A DNA stretch of 33,929 bases from Streptomyces sp. SID14478 (GTDB taxonomy: Bacteria; Actinomycetota; Actinomycetes; Streptomycetales; Streptomycetaceae): NCBI RefSeq assembly GCF_010548525.1, contig NZ_JAAGMG010000947.1:1-33929 (forward strand). The letters are read 5' to 3'. The position numbers and the translations under genes are program-made. Of the stretch, positions 30,855 to 33,929 are shown piece after piece; the first letter of the stretch is position 1; each line of letters starts with the position of its first letter. A model generated the notes under the pieces. It was not told the origin of the DNA. It did no database searches and was given only the letters and a program-made list of their open reading frames with translations.

Positions 30855-32003
30855 ATGCTCGAAATGCGTGTACTTTACCGCTACTTGACTCGGCGTCACC
30901 TGGCAGGAGCGTGCACCACCGCTGCCGTCGCGGTGAGTTCGCTGCTGGGCTCGCCTGCGTCGGCCGCGCCGCCCGCGCCGAAGCCCTCGGTAGGCTCCCG
31001 GCAGGTGGTTCCCCCGGCACCGCACGTCTCCGCCCTGTCCTGGATCGTGACGGACGCCGACGACGGGCGGATCCTGGCCGCCAAGGACGCACACCGGCGA
31101 TTGCCCCCGGCCAGCACTCTGAAGACCCTGTTCGCCCTGACGGTGCTGCCGAAGCTCCCGGCGACCACGGTGCACCGTGCCGCGTCTTCCGACGTGGCGC
31201 AGGTCGCCGCGGGCAGCAGCCTGGTGGGCGTGCACGACGGCACCCGCTACACCGTCGCCGACCTGTGGCGCGGCGTCTTCCTCGCCTCCGGCAACGACGC
31301 GGTGCACACGCTGGCGCGCATGAACGGCGGCCTGGCCCGCACAGTCAACGACATACAGGACACCGCACGCCGTCTCGGCGCCCGCGACACCGAGGTCCGC
31401 TCCCCCGACGGTTTCGACGCCCCCGGCCAGTACTCCTCGGCCTACGACCTCGCGCTCATCGCCCGGGCCGGGATGAAGATCCCCGACTTCCGCCGGTACA
31501 TGGGCACCAAAACCGCCCAGTTCCCCGCCGCCGGCGGCCCCCAGTCCTTCGGGATCCAGAACACCAACCGGCTCCTGGTCGGCTCGCACGACGTCACCCC
31601 GTACCCGGGGCTGATCGGCGTGAAGAACGGCTACACCTCCCACGCCGGCAACACACTTGTCGCGGCCGCCCGACACGGCACGCGCACCATCCTGGTCACG
31701 CTCATGAACCCCCAGGCCGGATCGGCCAACGCCGTCTACGACGAGGCGCGCACCCTCCTGGACTGGGGTTTCACCTCCGCCGCCCAGACCCGTCAGACGG
31801 CTCTGCTCAACGGAGCCCCGAACAAGTCCACCGGCGCGGCAAAGCCGAGCAGGCCTCCCGTCCCCGCCGCGCCCGCGCGGGCAGCGCAGGACGAGGAACA
31901 CAGCTACGACCACCCGGCCGGCCTTGCTCTCCTCGCCCTGGCCGTACTCGGGCTCGCTCTCGTGCTGTGGCGCGGCCGCCGCACACGCTCCCCCAGGATC
32001 TGA
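30855..32003 (+). CDS. D-alanyl-D-alanine carboxypeptidase (penicillin-binding protein, S11)
   Basis: Encodes 382 residues. Signal peptide about 1-38 (ending SPASA). Catalytic motifs: Ser87-x2-Lys90 (PPASTLKTL), Ser145-Gly-Asn147 (ASGND) and Lys257-Asn-Gly259 (GVKNGYT), where most enzymes have KTG. It trims the terminal D-Ala of peptidoglycan stem peptides outside the membrane. A C-terminal membrane helix (about 353-372), after a Pro/Ala linker, anchors it with a short basic tail. No ribosome site precedes 30855; TACGTT ends 6 nt upstream and could be the -10 of a leaderless message. An ATG at 30864 is an alternative. Confidence 0.85.
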   Translation: MLEMRVLYRYLTRRHLAGACTTAAVAVSSLLGSPASAAPPAPKPSVGSRQVVPPAPHVSALSWIVTDADDGRILAAKDAHRRLPPASTLKTLFALTVLPKLPATTVHRAASSDVAQVAAGSSLVGVHDGTRYTVADLWRGVFLASGNDAVHTLARMNGGLARTVNDIQDTARRLGARDTEVRSPDGFDAPGQYSSAYDLALIARAGMKIPDFRRYMGTKTAQFPAAGGPQSFGIQNTNRLLVGSHDVTPYPGLIGVKNGYTSHAGNTLVAAARHGTRTILVTLMNPQAGSANAVYDEARTLLDWGFTSAAQTRQTALLNGAPNKSTGAAKPSRPPVPAAPARAAQDEEHSYDHPAGLALLALAVLGLALVLWRGRRTRSPRI

Positions 32004-32073
32004 CGCCCGGCTCCCGTGACGTGAGCGCCCCCATCGCTGCCACCGTCCAGAATTTAAGTGAGAAGAGCTCGAC

Positions 32074-33279
32074 ATGCCCTCGCCCGCATCCTCCAAAGCA
32101 ACTGCTACCGACACCGGTACGTCACCCGTCGTGGGCGGTGAGAAGAAGACGAGGCCCAAGGGCGGCCGACTGCGCCGTCATCCGCTGGCCACGCGTGCTG
32201 CGCTCGCCGCGGGCGTCCTGGCCGTCAGCACTCTTGGCTGGTCCCTGGCCGATGCCCTCACCTATCCCGGCGACGACAGCACCGCGGCCCGCCTGGCCGG
32301 CTGGGCCCGCGAGCACCATCTGGGCCCGGTCGTGAACCAGTTGGAGAACGCGCAGTACGAGATGGACCCGCCCAAGGTCGGCGGCTCACTGCCCCAGAAG
32401 GACCTGGACCGGATGAAGAACGTACCGGCCGGATCCGCCGCCCCCGCCGGCGACGTGCGACTGCGGCCGCCGATGAAGCCCTTGGTCTCTCCCGCCCTGA
32501 AGGGCGAAGGCGTCTGGCGCACCCTGGCCGCCGCCCACGGCCGCCCCTTGGTCCAGGGCACCTACGTACGACCCGACGGCGACCACACCTCCTACCAGGC
32601 CGCGATCGCCTGGATCAGCGGAAAACACACCCGCTACCAACTTCACCCCGGACTGCGCGAGCCCGGAGCCACCTTCACCACGCCGCCCTCCGTCCCGCCG
32701 GGGTCGCGCACCGGGCTGCTCGCCACCTGGAACGGCGGATTCAAGATCACTGACGGTGGCTCCCGCGGCGGCTTCTACCTCGACGGCAAAACCGTCGGCA
32801 CGCTGCGGGACGGCGCCGCCTCCGAAGTCTTCTACCGCGACGGCTCGATCAAGATCGGCGCCTGGGGCAGGGACGTACGCATGACACCCGACGTCATCGG
32901 TGTGCGCCAGTGCCTCGAGCTCATGGTCGACCACGGCAAAGTCGTCGACAATATCGGGGACGACGCCGCCTGGGGAGCCACCGACCAGTCCCGCATGTTC
33001 GTCGAACGCTCCGGCGTCGGCGTCACCGCACAAGGCGACATCATCATGGTCGTCGGCCAGGCACTCACCGCCTCCACCCTCGCCCACCTCATGCAACAAG
33101 CAGGCGCCGTACGCGCGATGCCTCTCGACATGAACCGCGCCTGGCCCTCCTTCATGAGCTACGACGCGCACCGCGATCCGCACAATCCCCAGCCCACCAA
33201 CATCCTCGACTTCGAGAACCCGGCCACCCGCTACTACCACCAGGCCACGCGTGACTTCGTCGCCGTCTACGCACGCTGA
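32074..33279 (+). CDS. Phosphodiester glycosidase (NAGPA-type) family membrane protein
   Basis: Encodes 401 residues. An N-terminal anchor covers about 40-62 (TRAALAAGVLAVSTLGWSLA) after a basic cytoplasmic tail. The C-terminal domain (about 150-401) shows LLATWNGGFKITDGGSRGGF, FYLDGKTVGTLRDGAASEVF, RMFVERSGVGVTAQGDIIMV and LDMNRAWPSF, as in the NAGPA/DUF2233 family, which cleaves sugar phosphodiesters. Its LDGGGS-type motif is LDMNRAW here. The domain faces outward. It lies 70 nt after the carboxypeptidase, so both may act on cell wall or wall polymer. Confidence 0.78.
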   Translation: MPSPASSKATATDTGTSPVVGGEKKTRPKGGRLRRHPLATRAALAAGVLAVSTLGWSLADALTYPGDDSTAARLAGWAREHHLGPVVNQLENAQYEMDPPKVGGSLPQKDLDRMKNVPAGSAAPAGDVRLRPPMKPLVSPALKGEGVWRTLAAAHGRPLVQGTYVRPDGDHTSYQAAIAWISGKHTRYQLHPGLREPGATFTTPPSVPPGSRTGLLATWNGGFKITDGGSRGGFYLDGKTVGTLRDGAASEVFYRDGSIKIGAWGRDVRMTPDVIGVRQCLELMVDHGKVVDNIGDDAAWGATDQSRMFVERSGVGVTAQGDIIMVVGQALTASTLAHLMQQAGAVRAMPLDMNRAWPSFMSYDAHRDPHNPQPTNILDFENPATRYYHQATRDFVAVYAR

Positions 33280-33412
33280 GCGGGCACTGATCCGGCTCGG
33301 GGAGCGACGCGCGGACCGTTGTCGGACGACGCCCTCCGCGATGCGGCGAACGCGTCGCCTTCAGGGCTCCGACGGCTTCCAGCGTGTCTGCGTCCGGTTC
33401 GGTCGGGGCCCG

Positions 33413-33793
33413 TCAGGCCCGTGTCGCGGGCGCGATGCGGCTGTGTACGCGGAATCGCCCGACGGCCTCTTCCTCGGTCAGGCAGATGCCGACCGCGACG
33501 GGCCCGGCGAACGTGTAGCCCTGTTCGGCAGCGTGCCGGTGCACTTCGTTGGCCAGGTAGTCACCCAATTCGACGCTTGCCGGGGCGAGTTGTGCGTGAC
33601 TGTCGTGCGGCAGCTCCACGGTGAAGGTGTTGGGGACCACCGTGCGTCCACGTCCCAGGATGAGGGCCCGCTCGTCGCACTCCCGGCACAGTATCGACAC
33701 CACGGCGCCCCGCTCCCGCCGTCGCGGCCGGACACTGCCCCACAGGCAGGCCATCCACTGTTCCATCACACGCTCGGCGTCGAGAAGTCCCAT
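33413..33793 (-). CDS. Stand-alone FhaA N-terminal (DUF3662) domain
   Basis: Encodes 126 residues from the ATG at 33793 (AGGCGG upstream); an ATG at 33835 is less likely. MGLLDAERVMEQWMACLWGS, LILGRGRTVVPNTFTVELPH, YLANEVHRHAAEQGYTFAGP and VGRFRVHSRI follow the N-terminal domain of FhaA, the Ser/Thr-kinase partner in actinobacterial cell division. Here the FHA domain is absent and the protein ends after the DUF3662 core. Two cysteines (LCREC) are unusual. It may bind the usual DUF3662 partner without phosphopeptide recognition. Confidence 0.78.
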   Translation of the reverse strand: MGLLDAERVMEQWMACLWGSVRPRRRERGAVVSILCRECDERALILGRGRTVVPNTFTVELPHDSHAQLAPASVELGDYLANEVHRHAAEQGYTFAGPVAVGICLTEEEAVGRFRVHSRIAPATRA

Positions 33794-33893
33794 CACGTCC
33801 GCCTGCCCTCGGGTCCCGGCCGGACACTCACCCATGAGGGTGTACTGCCAATGGCGCCCGCCCCTCCGCGGGGCGCCGTTCGGTCAGCAGGCC

Positions 33894-33918
33894 CGCCCGG
33901 CGCCTTTACCGCCGGGCG
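33894..33918. terminator. Hairpin near the right edge
   Basis: CGCCCGGCG, 7-nt loop, CGCCGGGCG: a perfect 9-bp stem. It may terminate a gene lying beyond the window. A second GC-rich repeat (GGCGCCC...GGGCGCC) lies just left of it. Confidence 0.35.
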
Positions 33919-33929
33919 TGCCGCGGTGT

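Noticed and set aside
1..33929. Looked for CRISPR arrays, tRNA or rRNA genes, insertion sequences and attachment sites
   Set aside because: None was seen by eye; a tRNA scan was not possible.

Overview
The window is very GC-rich with strong G/C bias at third codon positions, short gaps, GTG starts, ATGA and GTGA overlaps and typical actinomycete families (RskA anti-sigma factor, AmaP/Asp23, DUF4383, FhaA-type DUF3662, regulatory ATP-binding proteins, P450). It reads as a Streptomyces or close relative, in an accessory stress- and envelope-rich part of the chromosome. I see no rRNA, tRNA, CRISPR array, transposase or integrase.

Layout. 3-1903: an exported protein of unknown function and a small calycin-like protein, both leftward. 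2124-7568: a SigK/RskA module, made of a membrane molybdopterin oxidoreductase, sigK, rskA, a secreted fasciclin protein (leftward), a DUF4383 membrane protein and a fasciclin lipoprotein. Four of these genes share the upstream motif (C/G)CAATCC-N17/18-G(G/A)ATT, which I propose is the promoter of this ECF sigma factor. 7658-8661: a broken cupin gene and a RsbW-like ATP-binding protein. 8698-13754: two divergent Asp23 clusters. The leftward one encodes an ECF sigma factor, a protein with a ZAS-type zinc motif fused to an Asp23-like region, and a small Asp23-like protein. The rightward one encodes Asp23, a small membrane protein, an Asp23-DUF6286 membrane protein, AmaP and a YihY protein.

14011-17569: a leftward three-gene operon in which each pair overlaps by ATGA: an S-adenosylhomocysteine hydrolase-like protein lacking several catalytic residues, a cupin_5(DUF985)-START fusion and a PRPP synthetase. 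18007-21096: a GH13 alpha-glucosidase and a convergent cytochrome P450 without the usual I-helix acid/alcohol pair. 21507-22540: a small SUMO-like beta-grasp protein divergent from a charged heptad-repeat protein. 22705-25355: an alpha/beta-hydrolase-like protein with Gly at the nucleophile position, divergent from a coupled pair (three-Cys Ada-like protein and a small periplasmic-binding-fold protein). 25533-30673: a cupin, a quinone oxidoreductase behind an 18-bp palindrome, a peptidoglycan-binding protein and several small proteins. 30855-33793: a D,D-carboxypeptidase, a phosphodiester glycosidase-type protein and a stand-alone FhaA N-terminal domain.

The best candidates for something undescribed are the SigK promoter circuit with its inferred autoregulatory loop, the bacterial SUMO-like protein, the catalytically altered SAH-hydrolase operon, and the anti-sigma/Asp23 fusion. 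All family calls come from reading translations by eye; none was checked against a database.
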